Shown: piece after piece, positions 16,495 through 26,056 of the stretch
Position numbering within the stretch: the first letter of the stretch is position 1
Layout: every line of letters starts with the position of its first letter
NCBI GenBank assembly: GCA_022819745.1
Contig: JAJEGS010000016.1
Span: 100,118 to 164,117, forward strand
Direction: 5' to 3'
Length of the DNA stretch: 64,000 bases
Source: Candidatus Latescibacterota bacterium
GTDB lineage: Bacteria > Latescibacterota > UBA2968 > UBA8231
The notes under the pieces: generated by a model
Databases searched by the model: none
What the model was told of the DNA's origin: nothing
Seen by the model: the letters and a program-made list of their open reading frames with translations, nothing else
Program-made: the position numbers and the translations under genes

Positions 16495-16523
16495 AATGTA
16501 CTTGACGTGAACGTAAGTGTCAA
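16495..16523 (-). promoter_or_regulatory. Promoter of the merR-iscA-iscS-moeB operon
   Basis: On the minus strand TTGACA (16518-16523) and TACATT (16495-16500) are 17 bases apart. The initiating ATG of the regulator lies about 33 bases downstream of the -10 element. Confidence 0.65.
16501..16517. promoter_or_regulatory. MerR-type operator in the promoter spacer
   Basis: The dyad CTTGACGTGAACGTAAG fills precisely the 17 bases between the -35 and -10 elements. MerR-family activators bind within the spacer of their target promoters, and ACGT-centred dyads of this kind are known for LiuR-like members. Assignment to the adjacent regulator is inferred from position. Confidence 0.65.
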
Positions 16524-16612
16524 TGAATCGACCCCATGGAGCCTATTATCCTATATTCTATAAATAAGATATGGTAAACCAACATCTCCGAAAGAGCGAG
16601 GAGATAAGCGCA

Positions 16613-17173
16613 ATGATCGCGCGCATTGCATTCTGTCTAGTCTGGCTGACCACTCCCCTAACAGCTACGACAGTCCAGCGCTTCGACCTAGCAGCCTTGA
16701 CTGCCAACGCCGAACGCATCGTCGTCGGAGTCTGTCGCCAAGCCCAGCCCCAATGGGTACGCGGGCAGATCTATACCCGCTATGTGTTCTCCGTCTCCCA
16801 GGCCATCAAAGGGCCAGCGATCTCGCAACTGGAATTGCACCTGCCCGGCGGACATCTGCAAGGCACTGTTACCCGCATTGTCGGCATGCCCATCTTCGCC
16901 CCCGGTGACGAGGCCGTGCTCTTTCTCACCGCGGCGAACGCCTTGGGACACGCCTGGCCAGTCGGACTAGCTCAAGGCCACTTCGCCATCAAGCGCAACG
17001 CCGCCAATAAACCACGAGTCTTTCAAGAACTAAATGGCCTTGCGCTGCACACCGAACTGCACAGCCCAGCCAAAAAGGCACCGCCCGACGAACCCGTCCA
17101 AGGTATGCCGCTCGATCAGTTTTTGGCGCGGGTGCGCACCTTGACCGAAGGCCAAACACGCGATGCGCACTAG
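16613..17173 (+). CDS. Secreted protein of unknown function
   Basis: A 186-residue protein not assigned to a named family. The ATG at 16613 follows a clear GAGGAG site and opens a signal peptide (IARIAFCLVWLTTPLTATT); an in-frame ATG 14 codons upstream lacks these features. The mature part is mostly beta-like (RIVVGVCRQAQPQWVRGQIYT, then YVFSVSQAIKGP) and has a proline-rich C-terminal region. The pattern resembles small exported proteins encoded ahead of matrixin-type proteases. Its stop overlaps the start of the protease gene by 11 bases, so the two are almost certainly co-translated and may work together outside the cell. Confidence 0.75.
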   Translation: MIARIAFCLVWLTTPLTATTVQRFDLAALTANAERIVVGVCRQAQPQWVRGQIYTRYVFSVSQAIKGPAISQLELHLPGGHLQGTVTRIVGMPIFAPGDEAVLFLTAANALGHAWPVGLAQGHFAIKRNAANKPRVFQELNGLALHTELHSPAKKAPPDEPVQGMPLDQFLARVRTLTEGQTRDAH

Positions 17174-19691
17174 CAGCCTACTGCTTGGCGGCCTGCTCGT
17201 CGCCATGCCCAGCCACGGCTTTCTCATCCAGACCTTTGAATCCCGATTTGGCAACCAAGTCCAGCAGACCTGGCGCCTCCCCGACCGCATTTCCTTTGTG
17301 CTCCACGCCGCTGGTTCTGACGATCTATCCCCTGCTCAGACCCATGCGTTGATCCGCGAGAGTTTTCAGGTCTGGAGCGACGTAACTACGGCACAGGTGG
17401 AATTTGTCGATCAGGGCACAACCCAAAACAGCGTCCCAACGCAAAGAGATAGGCGCAACCTGATCTACTTCGACGAGACAGGACGCTACCTAAACGCCCC
17501 GCCCGAAACCGGCGTCATCGCCATAACCCGCATCCAGTCCCATTTTGCGACCGGCCACATCACCGATGCGGATATCATCTTTAACGGGCGCGACTTCCGC
17601 TTTTCCACTGGTCTATTTGTTCAGCCCGGCAATTGGATAAATCTCAAAGACGTAGCCGTCCACGAAATCGGCCACCTGCTCGGGCTTGAACACACCCCGC
17701 TCGACGGCCCCCCGCATATCCGCCCGACCATGAACCCCTTCAACCACAGCGACGACTCCGGCGAAGCGCAAAGCCTCGAACCCGACGACATCGCTGGCGT
17801 CAGCTTCCTCTATCCGGCCATTGACTATCAAGCCAGCGTCGGCAGCATCGCCGGCCAAGTCCAAGACTTCGACCAACAGCCACTTTTCGGCACGCACATC
17901 AAGGCCGAAAACCTCGACACCGGCGAACTGTTCAGCACCGTTTCGGGTGCCGACCCAAACGCCGTCACAATCGGGCACTACCGGCTGCACGGCTTGACGC
18001 CGGGCCGCTACCGCCTGAGCCTCGCGCCCATTGCCGGGGCGATTAACGAAGAAAACTTCGGCGGTATTTTCACTAATTTTGCCACTGGATTCCCCGCAGA
18101 GTTCTACGACAACGCCCGCAACAATACCTATGCTCGCATTCTCGACTTGGCTGCAGCCCAGCACATCGACAATGTCGATTTCATCTCCGATTTTGCCGTG
18201 CCCGGCTATCCCTTCGTAGTCCCCATAGCCATAGTCACCAACACCCCCGATACCCAAGGCCCTTATCCACTGCGCGTCGCAGCCCGCGATGCCGCCAGCG
18301 TGTGGCTCCTCTATCAGATTGATGGCGGGAGCATCCAGAACTTGCAAATGCAGCAGCGAGATAGCCTCTTCATCGCCCAAATTCCCGGCCAGCACGTCGG
18401 CACGCGCATCGCCTATCAGATCAAGGCCCACGGTGCCGACGGCAAGGTCTCGCACTTTCCCCATGCGGACGCTTGGCTCGACTTCACCATCGTCGAACTG
18501 ACCGGGGCCCCATTGGCCTTTACTGCCTTGCGCGGCGACGACGCCATTGGCGTGGTCGATACAGGTACCCGCCGCGAGCTAGCGCGCATCCCCGTCGGCG
18601 ACGAGCCGATCCAGATGATCCTAGCCGACGACCAACTCTTCGTGTCCAACCTCTCGTCGAATGACCTCCGCATCATCGACACCGCGACTTTCCAAGTCCA
18701 AGCGCACATCGAGACCGCGGTCCAGCCCCTCGACCTAGCCCTTGCGCCCGACGGCAAAACGCTCTACGCGACCAACTCGGGCACGAATGCGCTGACCATC
18801 GTCGATGTTGAGTCGGGCCAAGCGCGCACCGTTGAGATCGCCGACACGAGTGAAGGACTATACGGCATTGCCGCCACCGCCGACAAGATATTCACCACCG
18901 ACATCGCCGACAGCCAAGTCCTCGTCCTCTCGCCGCGAGGCCGCATAATCGACCGCATCCCAGTACCACCGAAACCGCGCTCGCTCGCGCTCGCACCCAA
19001 CGGCAAGACGCTGTACGTAACCAGCATGGACACGGGCCGCTTGACTGCCATAGACGCCGATGGCGCAACCGTCGCGCGCACCATCGACTTAGGCGTCAGC
19101 GGCACCTTTGCCATCGCACCCAGCCCGGATGGCCGCAAGCTCTATTTGACCGCTCATGGAGAAGGTGCTCTACTCGTCGTCGATGTGGCCAGCGGAACCT
19201 TGCGCAAAAAGCTCGCCATCGGCCGCAATCCACGGGCCATTGCTTTTTCGCCCGACGGCACGCAGGCGTACGTCACCAGTTCCTTTTCCAATGAGATCCA
19301 CATCGTCGATGCCGTGCGCGACTCCGTTGTCGGCCACTACGCAACCGGCCAGAATCCACGCGGCATCGCGCTGACACAGCCAGTTTGGCCCACCATCGAG
19401 TCCCAACACCCGATCCATTTCGCCCTGGCACCGGCCTTCCCCAACCCCTTCAACGGCTCGACGCAAATCACCTACACACTCGCCGCCGAGTCCCCGGTCG
19501 AACTGCGCGTGTACAACGCCCTCGGCCAAGCCGTGCGCACCCTTTTGCGCCAGCATCGGAAAGCGGGGACGCATCATATTCATTGGGATGGAAGAGACGA
19601 TCAAGGACGGCCACTGGCCAGCGGCACCTACTTGCTCATCATGCGCGCTGGCGCGGTGCGCCAAACGACGAAGATGTTACTCTTGCGCTGA
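17163..19691 (+). CDS. Secreted matrixin-like metalloprotease with beta-propeller and FlgD-Ig tail
   Basis: An 842-residue multidomain exported protein. A short signal peptide (residues 1-19) is followed by a matrixin-type zinc protease domain with HEIGHLLGLEH at 167-177 and a downstream methionine turn candidate (PTMNPFNH). Next come a carboxypeptidase-regulatory-like beta domain (about 225-330) and a linker. A YVTN-type seven-bladed propeller (about 450-725) carries repeats such as LALAPDGKTLYATNSGTN and LALAPNGKTLYVTS. The last 95 residues (AFPNPFNGSTQITY, then DGRDDQGRPLASGTYLL) form a FlgD-Ig/type-IX-like sorting domain common in FCB bacteria. Substrate and anchoring are unknown. Its 3' end overlaps that of cysK on the other strand by 15 bases. 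Confidence 0.9.
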   Translation: MRTSSLLLGGLLVAMPSHGFLIQTFESRFGNQVQQTWRLPDRISFVLHAAGSDDLSPAQTHALIRESFQVWSDVTTAQVEFVDQGTTQNSVPTQRDRRNLIYFDETGRYLNAPPETGVIAITRIQSHFATGHITDADIIFNGRDFRFSTGLFVQPGNWINLKDVAVHEIGHLLGLEHTPLDGPPHIRPTMNPFNHSDDSGEAQSLEPDDIAGVSFLYPAIDYQASVGSIAGQVQDFDQQPLFGTHIKAENLDTGELFSTVSGADPNAVTIGHYRLHGLTPGRYRLSLAPIAGAINEENFGGIFTNFATGFPAEFYDNARNNTYARILDLAAAQHIDNVDFISDFAVPGYPFVVPIAIVTNTPDTQGPYPLRVAARDAASVWLLYQIDGGSIQNLQMQQRDSLFIAQIPGQHVGTRIAYQIKAHGADGKVSHFPHADAWLDFTIVELTGAPLAFTALRGDDAIGVVDTGTRRELARIPVGDEPIQMILADDQLFVSNLSSNDLRIIDTATFQVQAHIETAVQPLDLALAPDGKTLYATNSGTNALTIVDVESGQARTVEIADTSEGLYGIAATADKIFTTDIADSQVLVLSPRGRIIDRIPVPPKPRSLALAPNGKTLYVTSMDTGRLTAIDADGATVARTIDLGVSGTFAIAPSPDGRKLYLTAHGEGALLVVDVASGTLRKKLAIGRNPRAIAFSPDGTQAYVTSSFSNEIHIVDAVRDSVVGHYATGQNPRGIALTQPVWPTIESQHPIHFALAPAFPNPFNGSTQITYTLAAESPVELRVYNALGQAVRTLLRQHRKAGTHHIHWDGRDDQGRPLASGTYLLIMRAGAVRQTTKMLLLR

Positions 19692-20630
19692 TTCTACTGA
19701 TTCGATAAACCCATCGACGCTGAAATAGCGAAACCCCGTATCGCAAAGCATGGTCACTAGCCGGGCCTCTGGGGCTAGGGTACTGGCCACCTGCAAGCTG
19801 GCCGCCACATTGGCCCCAGACGACGGCCCCAACAGCAACCCTTCCTCGCGGGCCAAGCGGCGGGTGTAGTGAAAAGCCTCGTCGTCGTCTATCTGCACGA
19901 CCTGGTCAATCAGTTCCCGATCGAGAACTTCGGGCACAAAACCCGCGCCAATCCCCTGAATACCGTGTAAATCAGCTACGCCCCCCGAGAGCACGGGCGA
20001 GCGCTTAGGTTCGACCGCTACTATGTACACGTCTGGCACGGCCTGCTTGAGCACTTCCCCAACGCCGGTTATGGTGCCACCAGTCCCTACCCCAGCGACA
20101 AAGGCGTCCAGCTCACCTCCGGTAGCCGCGAGGATCTCCGCGGCCGTGGCCCGGCGGTGGGCCTCCGGGTTGGCCGGGTTGGCAAATTGCTGCGGAATAA
20201 ACACGCCTTCGGGATCGGCGGCCTTGAATTCTTCGGCCTTGCGGATGGCCCCCGGCATGTCTTCGGCTGCGGGCGTCAGTGCAATTTCCGCACCGTAACT
20301 GGCCATGACTTGCCGCCGCTCCAAGCTCATGCTCTCGGGCATGGTCAGCACCAGTCGATAGCCCAGTACGGCCGCGGCGAGAGCCAACGCGATCCCGGTA
20401 TTGCCACTGGTAGGCTCGACGATGGTCATGCCCTTTTTGAGTTGGCCGGCTGCCTCGGCGGCGCGGATCATGCTAACGCCGATGCGGTCTTTGACGCTGC
20501 CGGTTGGGTTGCGCGCTTCGAGTTTGCCGTAGAGCTGGCTGCCGTTGGCTGGCGCGACGCGGTAGAGGCGCACGAGGGGCGTGTCCCCCACTAACTGCAA
20601 CATGTCGTCTGCGATCTTGCGCGTGCTCAT
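19677..20630 (-). CDS. cysK: Cysteine synthase (O-acetylserine sulfhydrylase)
   Basis: A PLP-dependent enzyme that makes cysteine from O-acetylserine and sulfide. The PLP lysine is in [11 protein letters not shown], the substrate loop is [11 protein letters not shown] and the phosphate-binding loop is GTGGTITG. An upstream in-frame start exists at 20702, but the ATG at 20628-20630 gives a 317-residue protein of usual length ([21 protein letters not shown]). It overlaps the stop of the YyaL-like gene as ATGA, indicating coupled translation. Cystathionine beta-synthase-like relatives cannot be fully excluded, but no CBS domains are present. Confidence 0.95.
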   Translation of the reverse strand: MSTRKIADDMLQLVGDTPLVRLYRVAPANGSQLYGKLEARNPTGSVKDRIGVSMIRAAEAAGQLKKGMTIVEPTSGNTGIALALAAAVLGYRLVLTMPESMSLERRQVMASYGAEIALTPAAEDMPGAIRKAEEFKAADPEGVFIPQQFANPANPEAHRRATAAEILAATGGELDAFVAGVGTGGTITGVGEVLKQAVPDVYIVAVEPKRSPVLSGGVADLHGIQGIGAGFVPEVLDRELIDQVVQIDDDEAFHYTRRLAREEGLLLGPSSGANVAASLQVASTLAPEARLVTMLCDTGFRYFSVDGFIESVESAQE

Positions 20631-22687
20631 CCCTCGGCCTTCAGTTGCTCCACCAAGTCCACAGCCGTAGTTAGCGGCCGTGAGCAAGTCGCGTCGCGGC
20701 ACACGTACGCCCTGCCGCCAACTTCTAGCTTCCCCTCTAACAGCGGCAACGCAGCCTCAGCTTCACCAGCCCCAACGCCAGCGGCCAACACGACCTTATT
20801 GGGCACAAAGCACCGGTGCAATGCGGCGGCAAAAGCACGGCACTCTGCTTGATCCCCTACCAAGGCAACCTCCGTGGGCCTAGCCAAGTAGAAGTCGAGT
20901 GCGCAGAGCATTTGCGCCCCAGCGGAAGGAGCGCGGCGCAATAGCTGCTCGAAGAGGACGAGCGTTTGCTCGCCTTGCTGCCACAACGCCTGATCGCCCT
21001 TCATCGCCCCCAAGCGCAAAAGCGCCAACGCACCCAGCGAGTTGCCCGAGGGCGTGGCGTTGTCAAACGGGTTCTTGGTGCGCACGATCAAGTCGGTCGC
21101 CTCGGCCCCCGCATAGAAAAACCCCCCGTGCTCCTCATCCCAAAATCGCGCAACCATCTCGCCGGCCCAGTGCTCGGCGGCGGCAAAGAAGCGCAGTTCG
21201 AAACTCGCCTCATACAGGTCGAGCAGGCCGTTGACCAGACAAGCGTAATCGTCCTGATAGGCCGGAATCCGCGCCCGACCGTCCTTGTAGGTGTGCAGGA
21301 GACGGCCGTCGCAGACCATGCGTTCTAAAATAAAGTCGGCTGCCGCTACGGCCGCTCGTAGATAGCGATCCTCCCCGATAACCTGATAGGCTCGGGCCAT
21401 CGCGCTGATCATCAGCCCGTTCCAAGCCGTCAGAATTTTGTCGTCGCGCTCGGGGGCAATGCGCTGTTGCCGCGCCGCAAGCAGCACCTCGCACCCGCGC
21501 TCTACGACTTGTGCCAGCCGCTCCGGCGCTACCTTGAGGAAGCGCGCAACCCCTTCTAGCTCGTTTTCCACGTGCAAGATATTGCGCCCGTGCTCGAAGT
21601 TGCCCTCGGGCACAACGCCGTAATAGCGGGCAAAGAGCGCAGCATCTTCTTCGCCTAACAGATCCTCAATCTCCTCTAACAGCCAAATAAAAAACAGGCC
21701 TTCCTCGCCCTCGCTGTCCGCGTCCTGCGCCGCGTAGAAGCCGCCTTCGGGCTGCGTCATCTCGCGCAGCACATAGCCGAGGGTGTGCTCGACGACCTCG
21801 CGGTAGAATTCGTCTTGGGTCGCCTGATAGGCTTCGAGATAGGTCCACACCAACAAGGCGTTATCGTAGAGCATTTTCTCGAAGTGGGGCACTAGCCAGC
21901 GCTCGTCCACTGAGTAGCGGTGAAAACCCCCGCCAAGCTGATCGTACATCCCCCCCCTAGCCATGCACTTGAGCGTGTGCTCCGCGATTTCTAGCGTGCG
22001 CTGATCGCCTCGCCTAACATAGCGCCGCAACAGCAGGGACAAGCTCATGCTCGGCGGAAATTTGGGCGCACCGCCAAATCCGCCAAACCTAGCGTCATAC
22101 GTGGATTTAAGTTGCGAACAAGCCCCGTCGAGAACCTCTTCTCCAGGAATGCCGCCCGGCGTCAAAAACTCGGCGTGTTGCTGGAGTGCGCGCATGAGTT
22201 CGGCGGTTTTTTCGGCGACGCCAGCGCGGTTTTCCCGGTAGTAATCCGCTATCGCTTGCAGCACCCTCGGAAAGCCCGGTCGCCCGTGGCGATCTTCGGG
22301 GGGAAAGTAGGTCCCGCCGTAAAAAGGCTGCAAATCCGGCGTTAGAAACACCGTCATCGGCCAGCCCCCCTGGCCGGTCATGGCCTGCACGGCCGTCATG
22401 TAAATCTCATCGACATCGGGCCGTTCCTCGCGATCGACCTTGATGTTGATAAAGTGCTCGTTCATGCGCTGGGCGATCTGTTCGCTTTCAAAGGATTCGC
22501 GTTCCATGACGTGGCACCAATGACAGGCCGAATACCCCACTGAGAGCAAGATGGGCCGATCGGCGGCCCGGGCCGCAGCCAGCGCCTCCTCACCCCAGGG
22601 ATACCAATCGACGGGATTGTGGGCGTGCTGGCGCAAGTACGGGCTGGATTCGTCGGCGAGGCGGTTGGTGTGCTTGGGATCAGACAT
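20627..22687 (-). CDS. YyaL-type thioredoxin-domain protein (DUF255/SSP411 family)
   Basis: A 686-residue cytosolic-looking protein of the widespread YyaL/spermatogenesis-associated protein 20 family, whose biochemical role is not established. The N-terminal thioredoxin-like domain carries the family hallmark [14 protein letters not shown] (about residues 53-66) and [10 protein letters not shown] large (alpha/alpha)6-barrel region follows, with [20 protein letters not shown] and [11 protein letters not shown], resembling N-acylglucosamine epimerase folds. The C-terminal part has CRDATCSRP. The gene is coupled to cysK through an ATGA overlap, which may hint at a thiol-related role. Confidence 0.93.
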   Translation of the reverse strand: MSDPKHTNRLADESSPYLRQHAHNPVDWYPWGEEALAAARAADRPILLSVGYSACHWCHVMERESFESEQIAQRMNEHFINIKVDREERPDVDEIYMTAVQAMTGQGGWPMTVFLTPDLQPFYGGTYFPPEDRHGRPGFPRVLQAIADYYRENRAGVAEKTAELMRALQQHAEFLTPGGIPGEEVLDGACSQLKSTYDARFGGFGGAPKFPPSMSLSLLLRRYVRRGDQRTLEIAEHTLKCMARGGMYDQLGGGFHRYSVDERWLVPHFEKMLYDNALLVWTYLEAYQATQDEFYREVVEHTLGYVLREMTQPEGGFYAAQDADSEGEEGLFFIWLLEEIEDLLGEEDAALFARYYGVVPEGNFEHGRNILHVENELEGVARFLKVAPERLAQVVERGCEVLLAARQQRIAPERDDKILTAWNGLMISAMARAYQVIGEDRYLRAAVAAADFILERMVCDGRLLHTYKDGRARIPAYQDDYACLVNGLLDLYEASFELRFFAAAEHWAGEMVARFWDEEHGGFFYAGAEATDLIVRTKNPFDNATPSGNSLGALALLRLGAMKGDQALWQQGEQTLVLFEQLLRRAPSAGAQMLCALDFYLARPTEVALVGDQAECRAFAAALHRCFVPNKVVLAAGVGAGEAEAALPLLEGKLEVGGRAYVCRDATCSRPLTTAVDLVEQLKAEG

Positions 22688-22726
22688 GGTATTAATAATA
22701 CGATCCGCTGGGCATTGGCGATAGAG

Positions 22727-24196
22727 CTACGCAGAGGTCCGCGTCTGTAGGTAGTCTTCTAGGTCGCCGACGATGGCGCGGAAGCGCCGTTCGGCCTCGG
22801 CGCGAATGTCCGCCCGCTCGTGGCGGCAGTGCAGGGGCCACACTTGCTCCCGATAGCGCCTTTCGAGCCCGTCCTGATAGGCCGTGGGCAAGGCCGCAAT
22901 CTGCAACGCGCGAATTTCGCCAAAGCTGATATTCGGCGTGCCCACTCCGTTGGCGTAGGCGGCGATCTGCTCGCGGCCCAGCCGCGTCTTAAAAAAGAAC
23001 CAAGCGTAAAATGGATTGAGCCCCTCCAAGCGAATCAAATCGACAAAGCAACCCACATTGGCCGGCTTGCTCCCCAAATACACCGCGAGGCGATTCCGCC
23101 CCAAGGCCCCAGATCCAGACCGCGACAACAGCAAGTCCCCGGGGCGCACGCGGCTGCGCGGGGGATCGTGCACACCTGCGGGCGCGACACACAACAGCGC
23201 ACGCTCGTCGAGCCCGGTTTCGGCAATGTTGCCCTGCCGGATGACTGGCACTCCGGCTTCTACGTGCTGAGGATGGCTACCCGTAACAATTGGCCCGTAC
23301 GTCAAATGACAGATGTACTCCCCCAACGGGACCAGTCGCAAGCGGCCCGCCAAGCGGCGCACGGCAGCGCGCCCCTGCCAGAAGCGCGGATCCCAACGCT
23401 GGGCGCACAACGCGCGCTGTCCTATGCTCAGGATCGCGGCCTCCGATTCGCGGCTAGCCGATGCGCTGAGTAAGAGCCGGACGTGCTGCGCGTACTGCTC
23501 TACGCTCGGCCTTTTCCCGACTGGTGCGATCAGTCGCGCCTTGGTCCGGGCCAGTGACTTGCTGCGGCGCAATACTACCAAGGCCGTCTGCACCTTGTTG
23601 AAGGCTCCAGGCAGGGCGACGACAGCCCGTACTTCAGCGTGCGCTAACAACCAGTCGCGCACGCCCTGCCGCCGGGCATTGGCGAGAAATCCTTCGGGCA
23701 ATATCAGGGCCAGCCAGCCAGCGGGCCGGGTCAGTTGCAGGGCGCGCTCAATAAAAAGCAACTCCACCGGAAAGGAGCGCATCTGCTTTTGTCCATCGAG
23801 CAGTTCAAAGCGCTGGGCGAGCCGACAGGGGCCATCGGCCCCCAACAAGGGCAACATCGGCCCCAACTTGCCAAAAGGCGGATTGGCCAGCACGCAATCA
23901 AACGTCTCGTCCGCCACCTCGGGCAAGGTGCCGAGTAAGCCGTCTCCGGTGTAAAAGCGATCCGCTTGGCTGCGTCCCTGCTCGGCTAGCCCCGCGTCGA
24001 TCTCAATGCCTGTGGTCTGATAGGCTCGTCCGACAACGCCCAACAACGCTCCTTCGCCCGCTGCTGGATCAATCACGCGCGCTCCAGCCCCCAGATTTTT
24101 TCCCGCAAGCGTACGCACTGCGTCCCAAACCAACTGCGCGACTGCTGGGGGTGTAAAGTGCTGCGCTAGAATCTTCGCGTTTCCTTCGTTACTCAT
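22727..24196 (-). CDS. Adenine-N6 DNA methyltransferase with C-terminal specificity domain
   Basis: A 489-residue gamma-type N6-adenine methylase. The SAM motif VIDPAAGEGALLG (about 41-53) and the catalytic NPPF (about 109-112) are followed by the type I HsdM-like segment LALILPEGFLAN. From about residue 290 the sequence looks like a half specificity subunit (TRD): VPLGEYICHLTYGPIV, GVPVIRQGNIAETGLD, RPGDLLLSRSGSGALGRN, and NGVGTPNISFGEIRALQIAALP. No nuclease or helicase motif is visible in it, and no restriction gene adjoins it. It could be an orphan methylase, or part of a split system elsewhere. Its recognition site cannot be predicted. Confidence 0.9.
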   Translation of the reverse strand: MSNEGNAKILAQHFTPPAVAQLVWDAVRTLAGKNLGAGARVIDPAAGEGALLGVVGRAYQTTGIEIDAGLAEQGRSQADRFYTGDGLLGTLPEVADETFDCVLANPPFGKLGPMLPLLGADGPCRLAQRFELLDGQKQMRSFPVELLFIERALQLTRPAGWLALILPEGFLANARRQGVRDWLLAHAEVRAVVALPGAFNKVQTALVVLRRSKSLARTKARLIAPVGKRPSVEQYAQHVRLLLSASASRESEAAILSIGQRALCAQRWDPRFWQGRAAVRRLAGRLRLVPLGEYICHLTYGPIVTGSHPQHVEAGVPVIRQGNIAETGLDERALLCVAPAGVHDPPRSRVRPGDLLLSRSGSGALGRNRLAVYLGSKPANVGCFVDLIRLEGLNPFYAWFFFKTRLGREQIAAYANGVGTPNISFGEIRALQIAALPTAYQDGLERRYREQVWPLHCRHERADIRAEAERRFRAIVGDLEDYLQTRTSA

Positions 24197-24380
24197 TAGT
24201 GTATCCCATTTGGGGCAATTGCCGCCTATGGCGGCTCATTAAACAACCTACATAACAAATTGCCGAACAAACCATTGGGCACTCAAGCGGATCGCTGGCA
24301 CACTTTCTGCTAACACCCTAGCCACGCAGGCCGCCAACGGCCTCACTCATTCATCCACGCTCATCTTCAGGAGGAACCCC

Positions 24381-24782
24381 ATGCCGACCTTACGGATGCC
24401 CAACATCAACCAAGTCGCCCTCAGCGGCCGCTTGGTGCAAGACCCCGACTTCCGCTTCATGGACAACGGTGCCGCTCGCTTGCGGGGGCGGATCGCCGTC
24501 AACCGCTCCTATCGCGATCGCAATCAAGAATGGCAAGAGGAGACCTCCTTCTTCGACATCGTCCTCTGGCAGAAAGCCGCCGAGACCTTGGCCAAACGCC
24601 TGCACAAGGGCACGCCGGTCTTTATCACCGGCCGCCTGCAAAGCCACTCTTGGCGCGACAGCGACGACCAGCCCCGCTTCCGCGTCCAAGTGCAGGTGCG
24701 GAACCTGCAAGTTCTGGAAAGAGATGCAGAAGACATGCCGGAGGAAAACGCGCAGCAAGAAACTGCCCTCCAAGCGGCTTGA
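24381..24782 (+). CDS. ssb: Single-stranded DNA-binding protein
   Basis: A 133-residue OB-fold protein that coats single-stranded DNA. Typical SSB features are NQVALSGRLVQDPDFRFMDNG, AVNRSYRDRNQEWQEETSFFDIVLWQKAAETL and KGTPVFITGRLQSHSW. An excellent AGGAGG site precedes the ATG by seven bases. The OB fold ends near residue 112 and only about 20 residues follow (DMPEENAQQETALQAA). The acidic DDIPF-type tip that recruits repair partners in most bacterial SSBs is missing. This could therefore be a secondary SSB, or one adapted to another role. It is a single gene with no ribosomal S6/S18 neighbours. Confidence 0.94.
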   Translation: MPTLRMPNINQVALSGRLVQDPDFRFMDNGAARLRGRIAVNRSYRDRNQEWQEETSFFDIVLWQKAAETLAKRLHKGTPVFITGRLQSHSWRDSDDQPRFRVQVQVRNLQVLERDAEDMPEENAQQETALQAA

Positions 24783-24853
24783 GCAAGGAATGTGCGCGGG
24801 CGCAGGCGGGTGCAGTCGGCAGACGAACGAGACGCGCCGCGCCTAGCCCGCGC

Positions 24854-26035
24854 TTATTCTGCTCGCTCAAAGAGCGCGGCAATGCCCATTCCCCCGCCAA
24901 TGCACAGCGCAGCTATACCCAGCCTGACGCTATGCTGCTGCATCTGGTGTAAAAGCGTGGTGGCAATGCGCGCGCCGCTGGCACCGACTGCGTGGCCGAT
25001 GGCAATGGCTCCGCCTTGGACGTTGACCTTATCCCAATCCCAATCCAACTCTCGCCCCACGGCCAAGCTCTGGGCGGCGAACGCTTCGTTAAGTTCGATC
25101 CGATCCACGTCTTCGATCCGGGTACCAGTCTGGGCCAACAGCTTACGGATTGCTGGGGCCGGGCCGATGCCCATAATGCGGGGATCGACGCCAGCACTGG
25201 CTGTGCCCCGGAGATAAGCCAGCGGTGCCAGCCCGCGCGCCTTGGCCCCTTCTTCGGTCATTAACAGCAGTGCGGCGGCCCCATCATTGATCCCCGAAGC
25301 ATTGCCCGCAGTCACGGTCCCATCTTTCTTGAACGCCGGTTTGAGTTGACTTAGCTGCTCGACGGTGGTCCCGGGACGCGGATGCTCATCTGTTGCAAAG
25401 ACGGTCTCCCCACCTTTTTGCGCGATGGAGATAGGCACGATCTGACCTTTAAATACCTCTTGCTCCTGGGCGTTGGCCCAATGCTGTTGACTCCGCGCGG
25501 CGAATTGGTCCTGCTCGGCGCGGGTAATCTCGTATTCTGCGGCCAAGTTCTCGGCCGTAACCCCCATGTGGCAGTCGTAAAAACAATCCCACAGCCCATC
25601 GAGCAATAGCATGTCCTCGACTTGGCCGTGCCCTAGTCGCTGACCCCATCGCCCGCCGTGCAGGACGTAGGGTGCCTGGCTCATGTTCTCCATGCCCCCC
25701 GCCAGCACTACCTCGGCCTCACCGGCCCGCAGGCTCTGGGCGGCCAGCGCAATCGCCTTCAGCCCCGAGCCGCAGAGCTTGTTGACCGTCATCGACGGCA
25801 CCTCGTACGGCAACTCGGCAGCGATGGCCGCCTGGCGCGCCGGATTGGCCCCGGCCCCACCCTGATACACCATGCCCATCAACACCTCATCCACTTCGCT
25901 CGATTCCACTTGGCACTCCTCCAAGGCCGCGGCGAGCACCTTGCCGCCCAATTCCGCGGCCGTCACGTCTTGTAGCGCACCGCCAAAGCGGCCCGTGGCT
26001 GTACGCCGGGCGCTGACTACAACTGGATCTGCCAT
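24854..26035 (-). CDS. Acetyl-CoA acetyltransferase (thiolase)
   Basis: A 393-residue type II thiolase that condenses two acetyl-CoA, or cleaves acetoacetyl-CoA. The nucleophilic cysteine is C88 in VNKLCGSGLKA, and the second active-site region is GGAIAIGHAVGASGARI. The C-terminal base cysteine is in CIGGGMGIA. A GAGGTG site precedes the ATG. No beta-hydroxyacyl-CoA dehydrogenase, PHB synthase or mevalonate gene adjoins it, so the pathway cannot be fixed. The window also encodes the non-mevalonate enzymes IspD/IspF, which argues against a mevalonate role. Confidence 0.94.
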   Translation of the reverse strand: MADPVVVSARRTATGRFGGALQDVTAAELGGKVLAAALEECQVESSEVDEVLMGMVYQGGAGANPARQAAIAAELPYEVPSMTVNKLCGSGLKAIALAAQSLRAGEAEVVLAGGMENMSQAPYVLHGGRWGQRLGHGQVEDMLLLDGLWDCFYDCHMGVTAENLAAEYEITRAEQDQFAARSQQHWANAQEQEVFKGQIVPISIAQKGGETVFATDEHPRPGTTVEQLSQLKPAFKKDGTVTAGNASGINDGAAALLLMTEEGAKARGLAPLAYLRGTASAGVDPRIMGIGPAPAIRKLLAQTGTRIEDVDRIELNEAFAAQSLAVGRELDWDWDKVNVQGGAIAIGHAVGASGARIATTLLHQMQQHSVRLGIAALCIGGGMGIAALFERAE

Positions 26036-26056
26036 GGTTTCACCTCTATTTCGTTG

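Noticed and set aside
24221..24235. Perfect hairpin GCCGCC-TAT-GGCGGC before ssb
   Set aside because: Short stem with no T tract on either strand and no relation to a gene end; could be chance.
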